Positions 8,521 to 16,698 are shown, numbered from the stretch's first letter. The stretch: 50,529 nt of DNA from Bacillus paralicheniformis (GCF_001042485.2 NZ_LBMN02000019.1:1-50529), one strand, 5' to 3'. The notes: generated from the letters alone by a model not told the origin. Made by a program: numbers and translations.

Positions 8521-8551
8521 AAAAAAGACCGCCGGTGAAAGACCGGCAGTC
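8521..8551 (-). terminator. Terminator of ykoY
   Basis: 10-bp arms (8527-8536 and 8542-8551), one mismatch, with a six-base T-run on the minus strand. Confidence 0.85.
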
Positions 8552-8564
8552 TGGCGAAAGCTGT

Positions 8565-9332
8565 TTACTCCTCTGCAGCTTTATTCTCGTGTTTGTTCGG
8601 ATTTGTCATAAACCATCCCCCGAGCGCAATAGCGATCAGCACCGCCCAGAAGATGAACTTCCAAGTACCTGAATGAATAAAATGTTCAGAGACGATGTTG
8701 ATTTGCGGGTGTGCGAGCGTATAGAGCGTCAGTTTCACACCAACCCAGCCGACAATCAGAAAAGCAGCCGTTTCCAGGCTCGGACGTTTCTTTAACAAGT
8801 TCACAAATTGACTTGCAGCAAAACGCATAATAATCAGTCCGATAATCCCACCGGCTAAAATCACCATGAACTGTCCGCCGTCAAGTCCGCCGATTTGCGG
8901 CAGGTTCGTTGCCGGAAGTGTGACAGCCAGCGCAACCGCCGCCAAAATCGAGTCGACGGCAAACGCGATGTCCGCCAGCTCAACTTTGATAACCGTCGGC
9001 CAAAAACCGCTTTGCTTCGACTCTTTCACCTTTTCGTCCTTTTTGAAAACATGGGTTTTCAAAATATGGTGAATGGAGATGTAAAGCAGATAGACGGCGC
9101 CGATCGCCTGCACCTGCCAGACGTTGACAAGAAAAGAGATCGCAAACAAAGCGCCGAACCTCATCACAAACGCGCCGGCCAACCCGTAGAAGAGCGCTTT
9201 TTTTCTGTCTTTTTCAGGCAAGTGTTTAACCATGACCGCCATGACGAGGGCATTGTCCGCGGCCAAAATACCTTCCAGCCCGACTAGGATGAGAAGAACC
9301 CAACCATATTCAAGTAATAATGCTGCATCCAT
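8565..9332 (-). CDS. ykoY: TerC-family membrane protein YkoY (manganese-linked)
   Basis: This 255-residue protein has about seven hydrophobic helices. Acidic residues lie in helix motifs such as LEGILAADNALVMA and IAFAVDSILA, typical of TerC metal exporters. The start at 9332 (MDAALL) follows GGAGG; the long open frame upstream is inside the riboswitch leader and was rejected. Expression is gated by the yybP-ykoY riboswitch. In B. subtilis TerC proteins of this group help metallate secreted enzymes with Mn2+ or export it. Substrate is inferred from the riboswitch. Confidence 0.92.
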   Translation of the reverse strand: MDAALLLEYGWVLLILVGLEGILAADNALVMAVMVKHLPEKDRKKALFYGLAGAFVMRFGALFAISFLVNVWQVQAIGAVYLLYISIHHILKTHVFKKDEKVKESKQSGFWPTVIKVELADIAFAVDSILAAVALAVTLPATNLPQIGGLDGGQFMVILAGGIIGLIIMRFAASQFVNLLKKRPSLETAAFLIVGWVGVKLTLYTLAHPQINIVSEHFIHSGTWKFIFWAVLIAIALGGWFMTNPNKHENKAAEE

Positions 9333-9402
9333 TTTATAATTCCTCCTAAGTGATTGTCTCTTTCTCTTATTCCCGCTAATGCAGCAGGGTATTTTCAGAA
9401 AA

Positions 9403-9438
9403 CAAAAAAGACCTCTGCCAACATTAGGCAAAGGTCTT
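9403..9438 (-). terminator. Riboswitch-controlled terminator in the ykoY leader
   Basis: AAGACCTCTGCC (9409-9419 region) pairs with GGCAAAGGTCTT (9427-9438), followed by a T-run on the minus strand. Its 9429-9434 part is also the 3' strand of the aptamer P1 helix, so the two structures exclude each other. Confidence 0.85.
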
Positions 9439-9552
9439 GCTAGACATGGTTATCATTGATTAAATCATGCCAACAAAGCCGATGGATGAACATCCATGAA
9501 CTGACGACTTTGTTTCCGGTTTTAACATCCGGACGCTACTCCCCTTTGGGAT
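9427..9552 (-). promoter_or_regulatory. yybP-ykoY (Mn2+) riboswitch
   Basis: The minus strand reads CAAAGGGGAGTAGC near 9548, the signature of this class. P1 pairs CAAAGG (9548-9543) with CCTTTG (9434-9429). An internal hairpin (CATGGATG/CATCCATG) lies between. Mn2+ binding should stabilise P1, disrupt the terminator and switch ykoY on. Confidence 0.93.
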
Positions 9553-9578
9553 AAAAGAAAATATTGAATTATAAGATA

Positions 9579-9608
9579 ATATTAACCTCATATGCGCCCG
9601 GCTGTCAA
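9579..9608 (-). promoter_or_regulatory. Candidate promoter of the ykoY riboswitch leader
   Basis: TTGACA (9608-9603) and TAATAT (9584-9579) are 18 bases apart. The -35 overlaps the ykoX stop codon. The inferred transcript start is about 20 bases before the aptamer. Confidence 0.55.
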
Positions 9609-10246
9609 TCCTTATTTTTATTTAAAAAAGTTGAAACGCTTTGCGATTTGACTTTCTTCCGCCTGCCTTTCACCCAAAGGTAAAGAACGAACAAAACGAT
9701 GAATCCGATGCCGACCGGAAGAAGGTATCCGTCCAATAGGCTGCCGACTTTGCTCCAGTTTTCGCCGAGGTAAAAGCCTAAATAGACATAGACGAACGTA
9801 ATCGGCGTGATCGCAAGGAATGTATAAATACAAAACACCCACACGTTCATTCTAGCGAGTCCGCATGGAATGGAAATCAGCGTTCTGATGCCCGGTATAA
9901 ACCGGCCGCTGAATGCGACAAACCCCCCGTGCTTTTCAAAAAACCTGTCCGATTTTTCGAGCGCTTCAGGCTTAATGAAGAAGTATTTGCCGTAGCGCGC
10001 CAAAAACGGCCGCCCCCCGTACCTCCCGAGCCAGTAAAGCGTCAGCGGACCTGCGACACCGCCCAGTGAACCTGCGGCAACGACCCCGATCAGCAACATA
10101 TCGCCTTGATACACCCAGTAGCCGGCAAGCGGCAGAACGATTTCAGCCGGCACGAATTCGATGCACAGCGCCAGAAAAATCCCTAAATACGAGAGGCTCT
10201 TAAACGCCTCAGCCAATGATAAAATAAACTCCTCGATATCGACCAC
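9605..10246 (-). CDS. ykoX: DedA-family membrane protein YkoX
   Basis: This 213-residue integral membrane protein is of the DedA/SNARE-associated family, several members of which move phospholipids across the membrane. Hydrophobic segments lie near residues 10-65, 135-165 and 175-200. The family motif FSGRFIPGIRT is present, with GGRPFLARYGKYF before it. The likely start is GTG at 10246, preceded by AAAGG at short spacing. The tail is Lys-rich. It is divergent from ykoW. Substrate is unknown. Confidence 0.87.
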   Translation of the reverse strand: MVDIEEFILSLAEAFKSLSYLGIFLALCIEFVPAEIVLPLAGYWVYQGDMLLIGVVAAGSLGGVAGPLTLYWLGRYGGRPFLARYGKYFFIKPEALEKSDRFFEKHGGFVAFSGRFIPGIRTLISIPCGLARMNVWVFCIYTFLAITPITFVYVYLGFYLGENWSKVGSLLDGYLLPVGIGFIVLFVLYLWVKGRRKKVKSQSVSTFLNKNKD

Positions 10247-10394
10247 AACCTTTGACGATTGATAATTTCAAGTTCCAAAGAACGTACAAAAACGATTTTA
10301 ACACAATTCAGGAAAATTGAAGAGCAAAATGGGAAGTCCTCCTTAGAAAGAGCAGAAGGATATCATTTTTTATTGGCGAATTTCATTATATATA

Positions 10395-10414
10395 GTATAA
10401 TTCACGAATTATAC
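10395..10414. promoter_or_regulatory. Perfect 9-2-9 inverted repeat in the ykoX-ykoW intergenic region
   Basis: GTATAATTC (10395-10403) is repeated inverted at 10406-10414 with a 2-base spacer. Each arm contains TATAAT, so a promoter may lie on either strand under the control of a dimeric regulator. The rest of 10247-10534 holds no ORF that I can support. Confidence 0.5.
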
Positions 10415-10534
10415 CGGATGTAGCGCTATTGCCGCTTTTTTATGTCAACGGTTAAGAGTACGGCAGTCTGGCCTTTCATAATACAGTATAGAAATTCAGA
10501 TTTTTCATCATAGTACAAAAAGGCGGAGAAGAAA

Positions 10535-12187
10535 GTGACAGAAGTTTTTGGTGAATATAATGGATGGTTCGTTCTTTTATCCTATATCACTGCGGTTTTG
10601 GCAGCATACACAGCCCTTGATTTATCGGAACGAGTCGTCCATACAAAGGGCAGGAAAAATATCGGATGGCTTTTGGCCGGATCCCTCACGATGGGGCTTG
10701 GTATCTGGTCTATGCACTTTATCGGGATGCTGTCATTTCAGACAGCCGAAGAAATGAAATACGATTTGAGATTCGTCTTGCTTTCGATTGTTGCCGCTTT
10801 CGCAGGCTCGCTCATTTCATTTTATGTTGTGAATGGAAAAGAACCGACGAATGCAAGACTGGCGGCGGGCTCCCTTGCAATGGGAAGTGCGATCGCATCC
10901 ATGCATTTTCTCGGGATGGAGGCGATGGAGAATATGACAATCGTCTATCATCCCGTTCTTTATGCCGCCTCTTTTGCAATCGCCATTTTCGCCTCCTTCG
11001 CTGCCTTAAAACTGTCAGTGGTATTCGCCAAAAAAACCGGCTCCTTTCGAATCTTGTTCATTAAAATCGGAAGCGCGCTTTTAATGGGCGGCGCCATTTC
11101 CGGCATGCACTATACAGGAATGGCAGCAGCTACGCTTTTCATGACTGACGGCCGTGATACAGGCCGCGAAGGAATCGATGCAATTGAACTGGGCATTATG
11201 ATCGTACTTGTCAGCCTGATGCTTCAATGCTTCTTGATTTTCGGCGCCTTCACTGACAAGCGTCTGCTGTTTCATATCGAGAAAATCAAAGATAATGAGG
11301 AACGGTTCCAGTCCTTAATTAACCACAACATTGATCCGATCTACGTGTTTTCGCTTGAAGGCAAAATGCTTTCCGCCAATTCATCGGGATACAGCCTTCT
11401 TGAAAAAATGGGAGTTGAGCCTGAGCGCCTGTCTTCGTTTTTTCGACAGGAGGATCATGACAGACTGCTCAACTGGTTTCTTCAGGTCCAAAATGAAAAA
11501 CAGGCCCTCAACCGCGACACGGAAATCGAAATAGCTGAAAAACGTTTTGATGTAAATGTGACGCTGATACCGGTGTACGTCAGAAAGCAGCTCGACAGCA
11601 TTTATGTCATTTGCAAAGATATGACAAACCAGCGTGAAGCAGAACGCAAAATCCACAGGATGGCTCACTATGACGCGTTGACAGATTTGCCAAACAGACG
11701 GTATGCAGTCGACCATCTCGCAAATGTTCTGGAGCGGCAGAAGACGGGGACGGCTGTGTTGTTTTTGGATTTAAACCGTTTCAAAGTGTTTAATGACGCC
11801 CTTGGCCACGACATCGGTGATCTGCTGCTGGTGGCGGCAGCACAGCGTTTGGCGCATTGTGTGCCTGATGAAGGCTTCATCGCCCGGTTAGGCGGTGACG
11901 AATTTATCATTGTCGCCCCTTTACAAGGGACAGATCAGCTGACCAGGCAATTGATCAGTCAGTTTGAAACGCCTTTTCACATTAAAGAGCACCGCCTCAA
12001 AACATCGGTCAGCATCGGAATCGCCGTTTCTCCGGCCGATGGAACAGACGGTGATGAGCTGATGAGAAAAGCCGACATGGCCATGTACGCCGCGAAGCAC
12101 AAAAGCAAAAGCAGATACCAATATTTCTCAACTTCTCTCGCCAGAAAGAACAGGCCGTCTTTGCAGGAGGAAACCGAGCCGAACTAA
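10535..12187 (+). CDS. ykoW: MHYT-PAS-GGDEF diguanylate cyclase YkoW, lacking the EAL domain
   Basis: This 550-residue membrane protein makes cyclic di-GMP. The N-terminal seven-helix sensor holds three MHYT-type motifs: MHFIGM (60), MHFLGM (123) and MHYTGM (191). A PAS domain follows (about 255-365), then a GGDEF domain with an intact GGDEF at 453-457. No RxxD inhibitory site is seen just before it. As I recall, B. subtilis YkoW (DgcW) is about 800 residues and ends in an EAL phosphodiesterase domain. Here the protein stops shortly after GGDEF and a terminator follows within 35 bases. The start is GTG at 10535 after GGCGGAG. Confidence 0.92.
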   Translation: MTEVFGEYNGWFVLLSYITAVLAAYTALDLSERVVHTKGRKNIGWLLAGSLTMGLGIWSMHFIGMLSFQTAEEMKYDLRFVLLSIVAAFAGSLISFYVVNGKEPTNARLAAGSLAMGSAIASMHFLGMEAMENMTIVYHPVLYAASFAIAIFASFAALKLSVVFAKKTGSFRILFIKIGSALLMGGAISGMHYTGMAAATLFMTDGRDTGREGIDAIELGIMIVLVSLMLQCFLIFGAFTDKRLLFHIEKIKDNEERFQSLINHNIDPIYVFSLEGKMLSANSSGYSLLEKMGVEPERLSSFFRQEDHDRLLNWFLQVQNEKQALNRDTEIEIAEKRFDVNVTLIPVYVRKQLDSIYVICKDMTNQREAERKIHRMAHYDALTDLPNRRYAVDHLANVLERQKTGTAVLFLDLNRFKVFNDALGHDIGDLLLVAAAQRLAHCVPDEGFIARLGGDEFIIVAPLQGTDQLTRQLISQFETPFHIKEHRLKTSVSIGIAVSPADGTDGDELMRKADMAMYAAKHKSKSRYQYFSTSLARKNRPSLQEETEPN

Positions 12188-12219
12188 GCGCTTTCTCCAA
12201 GCAAATCACTGTATGGCGC

Positions 12220-12250
12220 AAGCATCCGGACCGAAGCCCGGATGCTTTTT
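12220..12250 (+). terminator. Terminator of ykoW
   Basis: 10-bp arms (12220-12229 and 12238-12247) followed by a T-run. Confidence 0.88.
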
Positions 12251-12265
12251 TTCGCTCTGCGTCAT

Positions 12266-12294
12266 CCATAAGTTGCTATTCATGAAACAATCTG
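12266..12294 (+). promoter_or_regulatory. Weak candidate sigma-G promoter of the Ku-LigD operon
   Basis: CCATA (12266-12270) and CAATCTG (12288-12294), 17 bases apart, partly match sigma-G elements. The B. subtilis pair is made in the forespore. The match is imperfect. Confidence 0.3.
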
Positions 12295-12335
12295 CAGAGA
12301 GGCATCAATAAAAGAAAAGGAGTTGAACCGAACCG

Positions 12336-13208
12336 ATGCATACGATGTGGAAAGGCTCAATCAGCTTCGGCCTTGTCAATATCCCCATTAAACTGTTCGC
12401 AGCGACAGAGGATAAGGATATTAAATTAAGGTCGCTTCATAAAGAATGCCGCGCCCCGATTCAGTATGAAAAAAAGTGCACAAACTGCCATCAGGAAATC
12501 GCGCCCGACGACATCGTCAAAGGCTACGAATATGTTAAAGGCAAATACGTCGTCTTATCAGACGATGAGCTGAAACAGCTCAAAGAAGAGCAGGAAGACA
12601 AGGCTGTCGAAATTGTTGATTTTGTGCAGCTAAAGGAAATCGACCCCATCTATTTCAACCGTTCATATTTCGTCGGACCGGGAGATAACGGTGTAAAAGC
12701 GTACTCCCTTTTGCGCGAAGCGCTCAGAAAAACAGAAAAGATCGGGATCGCCCATATGACCATCCGCTCAAAAAAACAGCTCGCCATTCTTCGCGTCTAC
12801 GAAAACTGTATTTTAATGGAGTCCATCCACTACCCTGATGAAGTCCGAAACGCGGCCCACGTACCCGGTGTTCCGGAGGAAACCGCGGTCAACGAAAAAG
12901 AGCTGCAAACCGCGATTTCACTAATAGACGAGCTGACGACGACATTTGCGCCTGAACAATATGAAGATACGTACAGACTTGCGCTGATGGATAAAATCAA
13001 AGAGAAAATCGATCATCATGAGGGTGTCACGCCAAATGCCGGGGCCGCCGCTCCGCGCGAAGATGTCATCGATCTCGTGAGCGCTCTCCAAGCCAGCATC
13101 GAACGAACAAAAGCGCCTGACCGGGAAGCGGCAAAAGCGCCTGTTGCAAAAGGAACCGGGGAAAAAAAGAAAAAAACGTCGCGCAAAAAAGCTTCAGAGG
13201 CAAAATAA
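12336..13208 (+). CDS. ykoV: Non-homologous end-joining protein Ku
   Basis: This 290-residue homodimeric ring protein binds DNA double-strand ends and recruits LigD. It begins MHTMWKGSISFGLVNIPIKL, the typical bacterial Ku opening. The Ku core spans about 1-230. CRAPIQYEKKCTNCHQ holds cysteines near residues 45-55. The C-terminal tail (about 255-290) is Lys/Ala-rich, which in this family aids DNA binding. AAAGGAG precedes the ATG. The ligase gene starts 3 bases after its stop, so they form one operon. In B. subtilis the pair repairs spore DNA during germination. Confidence 0.95.
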   Translation: MHTMWKGSISFGLVNIPIKLFAATEDKDIKLRSLHKECRAPIQYEKKCTNCHQEIAPDDIVKGYEYVKGKYVVLSDDELKQLKEEQEDKAVEIVDFVQLKEIDPIYFNRSYFVGPGDNGVKAYSLLREALRKTEKIGIAHMTIRSKKQLAILRVYENCILMESIHYPDEVRNAAHVPGVPEETAVNEKELQTAISLIDELTTTFAPEQYEDTYRLALMDKIKEKIDHHEGVTPNAGAAAPREDVIDLVSALQASIERTKAPDREAAKAPVAKGTGEKKKKTSRKKASEAK

Positions 13209-13211
13209 AAA

Positions 13212-15062
13212 ATGGGAATCACGATGCAGCCCGTATTGACCACATCCGCTCCTTCAGGCGGCAATTGGCGATATGAAGCCAAGTATGACGGGTATCGGGG
13301 GCTTTTAAAAATTTCCGCGGCCGGCGACGTTTCGCTCATCAGCAGAAACGCGCAGCCGCTCGAAAACACATTTCCGGAAATTACGGAGTTTGCAAAAAGC
13401 ATGATCGAAAATCTCAAAGAACACTTGCCGATCACAATTGACGGGGAAATTGTGTCGTTGACAAACCGTTTTCGTTCCCGGTTTGAATACGTCCAAAAAA
13501 GAGGGTTAAGCAAAAAGACCGAGTCGATTGAACAAGCTGCCGCGAAGAAACCGTGTCAGTACCTCGCTTTTGATTTACTGGTCTTTAAAGGAGAAAGTGT
13601 AACCCCGCTCCCCTATACCGAACGAAAACGCATGCTTTCCGACCTGATGAAAGAACTCGGCTTGCCGATGGCTCCCGATCCGATGGCTTACGCACGAATT
13701 CAATACATCCCTGACACTTCAGATTTCCATGCTCTTTGGCATGCTGTTAAAAGGTTTGACGGCGAGGGAATTGTCGCGAAGAAAAAAGACAGCCGCTGGG
13801 CTGAAAGTAAAAAAACAGCCGAATGGCTCAAGCTCAAAAACTACAAAAAAGCAGCTGTATTTATGACAGGCTACAACATGGCAAACCGTTATTTGACCAT
13901 CGCCGTCTATGACCGCGGTCAAATCAAAGAAGTCGGTTCGGTTTCCCACGGACTTGGAGAACAGGAAAGAAACGCCATTCTTTCAATCGTCAAGCAGTAC
14001 GGAACCGAAACAAAGCCCGGCGAATATACCATAGATCCGTCGATTTGCATGACGGTCCATTATTTAACGATTCATGACGGGACATTGCGCGAGGTGTCGT
14101 TTGTTTCTTTTGAATTTGACATGGCTTGGGAAGATTGTACTTACAAGCGCCTGCTGCTTCATTCAAGAAACGTCCACCCCGATTTGCAGCTGACAAGCCT
14201 TGATAAAGTCATCTTTCCTAAAAGCAATAAAACAAAAGCGGATTACATCGGATACCTGAATGAAATCGGCGATTTTCTGCTTCCGTTTCTCGACAATCGG
14301 GCGCTTACCGTTATCCGTTATCCGCACGGTTCCGGCGGAGAATCTTTTTTTCAAAAAAACAAGCCCGACTACGCACCCGAATTTATCACGTCGATTCGGG
14401 ATGACGAGCACGAGCATATCATCTGCAGCGATTATTCGGTTCTGCTGTGGCTTGCCAATCAGCTTGCGCTGGAGTTCCATATCCCTTTTCAAACAGCGGA
14501 TACGACCCGTCCGACCGAAATCGTTTTCGATCTCGATCCGCCTTCAAGGTCGGCGTTTCCGCTGGCCGTCAGAGCCGCGAAAGAGCTTCACCGTTTATTT
14601 GATCAGCTCGGCCTCTTATCTTTTCCAAAGCTGTCGGGAAATAAAGGGATACAAATCTATATTCCGATTTCAAAAAACGCCTTTACTTATGAAGAAACCC
14701 GCCTTTTCACAAGCTTTGCGGCTTCTTATTGTGTCTCGCTTTTTCCCGATCTGTTCACAACCGAACGCCTGATTAAAAACAGGGGCGGAAAACTCTATAT
14801 TGACTATGTGCAGCACGCTCCGGGAAAAACGATTATCTGCCCGTATTCCACAAGAGGCAATGAGCTTGGCACAGTGGCCGCACCGCTGTTTTGGGATGAA
14901 GTCCATTCAGACTTGGCACCCTCAAATTTTACGATGGAGGCTGTCATCAAACGCACAAAGGAACTCGGATGCCCTTTCGAAAGCTTCTTCAGACAGCCCC
15001 AAGACAAACAGATCAAAGCTATTCTCGATCACTTAAAAGAAAATGACCGTACGGAAAACTGA
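13212..15062 (+). CDS. ligD: ATP-dependent DNA ligase/polymerase LigD
   Basis: This 616-residue enzyme (YkoU) fills and seals broken DNA ends. The N-terminal ligase domain (about 1-300) has the nucleotidyl-lysine motif KYDGYR with Lys24. KLKNYK, the later ligase motif V, is near 220. The C-terminal primase-polymerase domain (about 320-605) has the metal-binding VFDLDPP with Asp440 and Asp442. There is no nuclease domain, as in other Bacillus LigD proteins. The order ligase-then-polymerase and the length match B. subtilis. GAGG in the end of ykoV serves as its ribosome site. Confidence 0.95.
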   Translation: MGITMQPVLTTSAPSGGNWRYEAKYDGYRGLLKISAAGDVSLISRNAQPLENTFPEITEFAKSMIENLKEHLPITIDGEIVSLTNRFRSRFEYVQKRGLSKKTESIEQAAAKKPCQYLAFDLLVFKGESVTPLPYTERKRMLSDLMKELGLPMAPDPMAYARIQYIPDTSDFHALWHAVKRFDGEGIVAKKKDSRWAESKKTAEWLKLKNYKKAAVFMTGYNMANRYLTIAVYDRGQIKEVGSVSHGLGEQERNAILSIVKQYGTETKPGEYTIDPSICMTVHYLTIHDGTLREVSFVSFEFDMAWEDCTYKRLLLHSRNVHPDLQLTSLDKVIFPKSNKTKADYIGYLNEIGDFLLPFLDNRALTVIRYPHGSGGESFFQKNKPDYAPEFITSIRDDEHEHIICSDYSVLLWLANQLALEFHIPFQTADTTRPTEIVFDLDPPSRSAFPLAVRAAKELHRLFDQLGLLSFPKLSGNKGIQIYIPISKNAFTYEETRLFTSFAASYCVSLFPDLFTTERLIKNRGGKLYIDYVQHAPGKTIICPYSTRGNELGTVAAPLFWDEVHSDLAPSNFTMEAVIKRTKELGCPFESFFRQPQDKQIKAILDHLKENDRTEN

Positions 15063-15067
15063 CTTTT

Positions 15068-15529
15068 TCAGCGAAACAATAGGTGCTGGCTGTGGATTCC
15101 GGCTTTTTTCAGAAGGGCCATCAGCTGCTCCTGTTCCTCTTTTGTTAAGCCTGAAAAAGCCCGCGCAATTCTCAGGGAGTGGATCGGATAAATCTCATCG
15201 AGATATGCCTTTCCCTTCTCTGTCAAATTCGCATAGACAGACCGTTTATCTTTCGGGTCCTGCTCTCGTTTGATGAAACCGTTTTTTTCCAATTTGTCGA
15301 TCACATAGGTTACGTTTCCGCTTACAAGGAGCAGCCTCGAGCCGATTTGCTGCAGCTTTTGGGCTCCCCTCGTATACAAAAGCTCCAATACAGCAAATTC
15401 TGTAGGATTAAAGCCGTGTTCCTTGCTGTCCCGAATACTATGTTCTGAAACGCTTTTAAAAGCCCTGGCAAAAACCTTGTACAGCGACATAGCACGGTGT
15501 ACTTCTTCCTCATTAAACGAAAGTCTCAT
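15068..15529 (-). CDS. ykoM: MarR-family transcriptional regulator YkoM
   Basis: This 153-residue winged-helix regulator has a DNA-binding helix pair around QQIGSRLLLVSGNVTYVIDKL, followed by the wing REQDPKDKRSVYANLT. It converges on ligD, whose stop is 5 bases away. AGAGGTAG lies just upstream of the ATG. The signal it senses is unknown. Position beside ykoL, ykzB and tnrA matches B. subtilis ykoM. The interval 15530-15690 upstream holds no gene that I can support. Confidence 0.87.
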   Translation of the reverse strand: MRLSFNEEEVHRAMSLYKVFARAFKSVSEHSIRDSKEHGFNPTEFAVLELLYTRGAQKLQQIGSRLLLVSGNVTYVIDKLEKNGFIKREQDPKDKRSVYANLTEKGKAYLDEIYPIHSLRIARAFSGLTKEEQEQLMALLKKAGIHSQHLLFR

Positions 15530-15690
15530 ATCATCTACCTCTTATACTATTTTCTTAAAATGCACCCGGGAAATGAAAACCCTTACAAATATAGAAAAAG
15601 AAAGGGTCATGCTTTTCCCATATTCTATATGTATATATTTTCGTTATCCGAAAGAAAACTCCTGCTTATTTTTTTTAAGATATTAAAAAG

Positions 15691-15732
15691 AAGCCCGTTT
15701 TTTTCAAAATGGCCGATTTTGAAAACGGGCTT
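15691..15732 (-). terminator. Long hairpin terminator of ykoL
   Basis: Outer arms 15691-15700 and 15723-15732 and inner arms TTCAAAAT/ATTTTGAA form a long stem over the ykoL stop codon. A short T-run follows on the minus strand. The other side is also T-rich. Confidence 0.7.
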
Positions 15733-15883
15733 TATTTTTCCGGAAAAAATAAAAATATTCATTTCTGAGCTCCGTAATCGTCATCCTCTGCAAAACATCC
15801 TGATTATACTCACCGAGTGAGTTCAGTTTTTTTAAATAGTGGTTTCTTTCCTTTTCCAAAGCGTTTTTTAACAATCTGCTCAT
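15704..15883 (-). CDS. ykoL: Small stress-related protein YkoL-like
   Basis: This 59-residue protein begins MSRLLKNALEKERNHY and contains MTITELRNEY, a pattern shared with small Fbp-like basic proteins. It lies between ykoM and ykzB as in B. subtilis, where ykoL is about 60 residues. AAGGAG lies 7 bases before the ATG at 15883. It is Lys/Arg-rich with no membrane segment. Function is unknown; B. subtilis ykoL responds to stress and nitrogen limitation. The name rests on position, size and remembered similarity. Confidence 0.7.
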   Translation of the reverse strand: MSRLLKNALEKERNHYLKKLNSLGEYNQDVLQRMTITELRNEYFYFFRKNKARFQNRPF

Positions 15884-15987
15884 GATTTTCTCCTTTCATT
15901 TTCGTGTGTTGTAATATAAGAATAGACCTTATTTATTAACCAGGCTTTAAGGCTGTGTAAAGTTTGCTTTCACGCCCGCTTCCGGAT

Positions 15988-16143
15988 TTAAGAGGACTTT
16001 TGATAAAAGCCGTTCTGCACCGCCCTCAGCAGCGGAAACGCATCCTTTCCGGCAAGCTTCATGAATGTCTCGAGCAATTCGTCTCTCTTAATGTCTAAAG
16101 CAACGATTTCTTTGGCGAGCGTGACGGCTTTGTGTTCCTTCAT
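15988..16143 (-). CDS. ykzB: Small protein YkzB
   Basis: This 51-residue protein begins MKEHKAVTLAKEIVALD and ends NGFYQKSS. Its length equals that of B. subtilis YkzB and it is likewise divergent from tnrA. GAGGAGG lies 9 bases before the ATG at 16143. It is helical in appearance and has no Cys. In B. subtilis ykzB-ykoL is transcribed away from tnrA under TnrA control. Here the single TnrA box sits nearer tnrA (see that entry). No molecular function is known to me. Confidence 0.75.
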   Translation of the reverse strand: MKEHKAVTLAKEIVALDIKRDELLETFMKLAGKDAFPLLRAVQNGFYQKSS

Positions 16144-16253
16144 CCAACGATTCCTCCTCATCAGTCTGTACCTACAGTATACAAAACACTTTTACCCCTC
16201 GCATGGTTCCTGTAAACTTTTCTTCCGCGATTTTTTTAAAAGTTTTTCAACAA

Positions 16254-16305
16254 TGTTAGATTTTCTAACAAACGTCAGGTTTTTTCGCGCGTTTTCTTAT
16301 ATAAT
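16254..16305 (+). promoter_or_regulatory. tnrA promoter with perfect TnrA box
   Basis: TGTTAGATTTTCTAACA (16254-16270) matches the TnrA consensus TGTNANATTTTNTNACA at every fixed position. A -10 TATAAT lies at 16300-16305. The box centre is about 50 bases before the likely start, the usual spot for TnrA activation, so positive autoregulation is expected. Confidence 0.9.
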
Positions 16306-16334
16306 ACAAAAAAAGTCATCTTAGGGGTGGGAAA

Positions 16335-16667
16335 ATGACAGTCGAAGATCTTTCTTATAAAGATAAAAAAGTGATTTCTATTGGCATTGTCAGCGAGCTG
16401 ACGGGTTTGTCGGTCAGGCAGATCCGCTATTACGAAGAACGCAAGCTGATCTATCCGCAGCGCTCTTCAAGAGGCACGCGCAAGTATTCCTTTGCTGACG
16501 TCGAACGGCTGATGGAAATCGCAAACAAGCGGGAAGACGGTGTTCAGACGGCAGAAATCCTCAAAGATATGCGCAAAAAAGAACAGAGACTGAAAAACGA
16601 CCAGCAGCTCAGAAAGAAAATGCTCGAAGGACAGCTTAACGCTCATTTTAAATACAAAAACCGCTAA
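16335..16667 (+). CDS. tnrA: Global nitrogen regulator TnrA
   Basis: This 110-residue MerR-family dimer activates nitrogen-scavenging genes and represses glnRA when nitrogen is limiting. The helix-turn-helix region (about 14-60) reads IGIVSELTGLSVRQIRYYEE, nearly identical to B. subtilis TnrA. The C-terminus QLNAHFKYKNR is the part known to contact feedback-inhibited glutamine synthetase. The start at 16335 follows TAGGGGTGG. A perfect TnrA box lies in the promoter. It converges on a lipoprotein gene and has no T-tract terminator of its own. Confidence 0.97.
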   Translation: MTVEDLSYKDKKVISIGIVSELTGLSVRQIRYYEERKLIYPQRSSRGTRKYSFADVERLMEIANKREDGVQTAEILKDMRKKEQRLKNDQQLRKKMLEGQLNAHFKYKNR

Positions 16668-16671
16668 AAAA

Positions 16672-16698
16672 ACGAATCATACCCTCCGGATGATTCGT
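16672..16698 (-). terminator. Terminator of the lipoprotein gene at 16698-17105
   Basis: 9-bp arms (16672-16680 and 16690-16698), with a seven-base T-run only on the minus strand. It lies 4 bases beyond tnrA. Confidence 0.8.

Noticed and set aside
9333..9431. Extended ykoY reading frame into the leader
   Set aside because: It runs through the riboswitch leader and into the terminator region and has no ribosome site; GGAGG precedes the ATG at 9332.
11081..11275. Minus-strand open frames inside ykoW and similar antisense frames elsewhere
   Set aside because: They mirror real genes, lack ribosome sites and have unnatural composition; treated as shadows.
12188..12335. Possible EAL-domain remnant after ykoW
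   Set aside because: All frames between the stop and Ku are short and carry no EAL motifs; only a terminator and a promoter-like region are present.
15953..15972. Second TnrA-like box (TGTAAAGTTTGCTTTCA) between ykoL and ykzB
   Set aside because: Three mismatches at fixed positions of the consensus, and it lies downstream of ykzB. Not strong enough to list.
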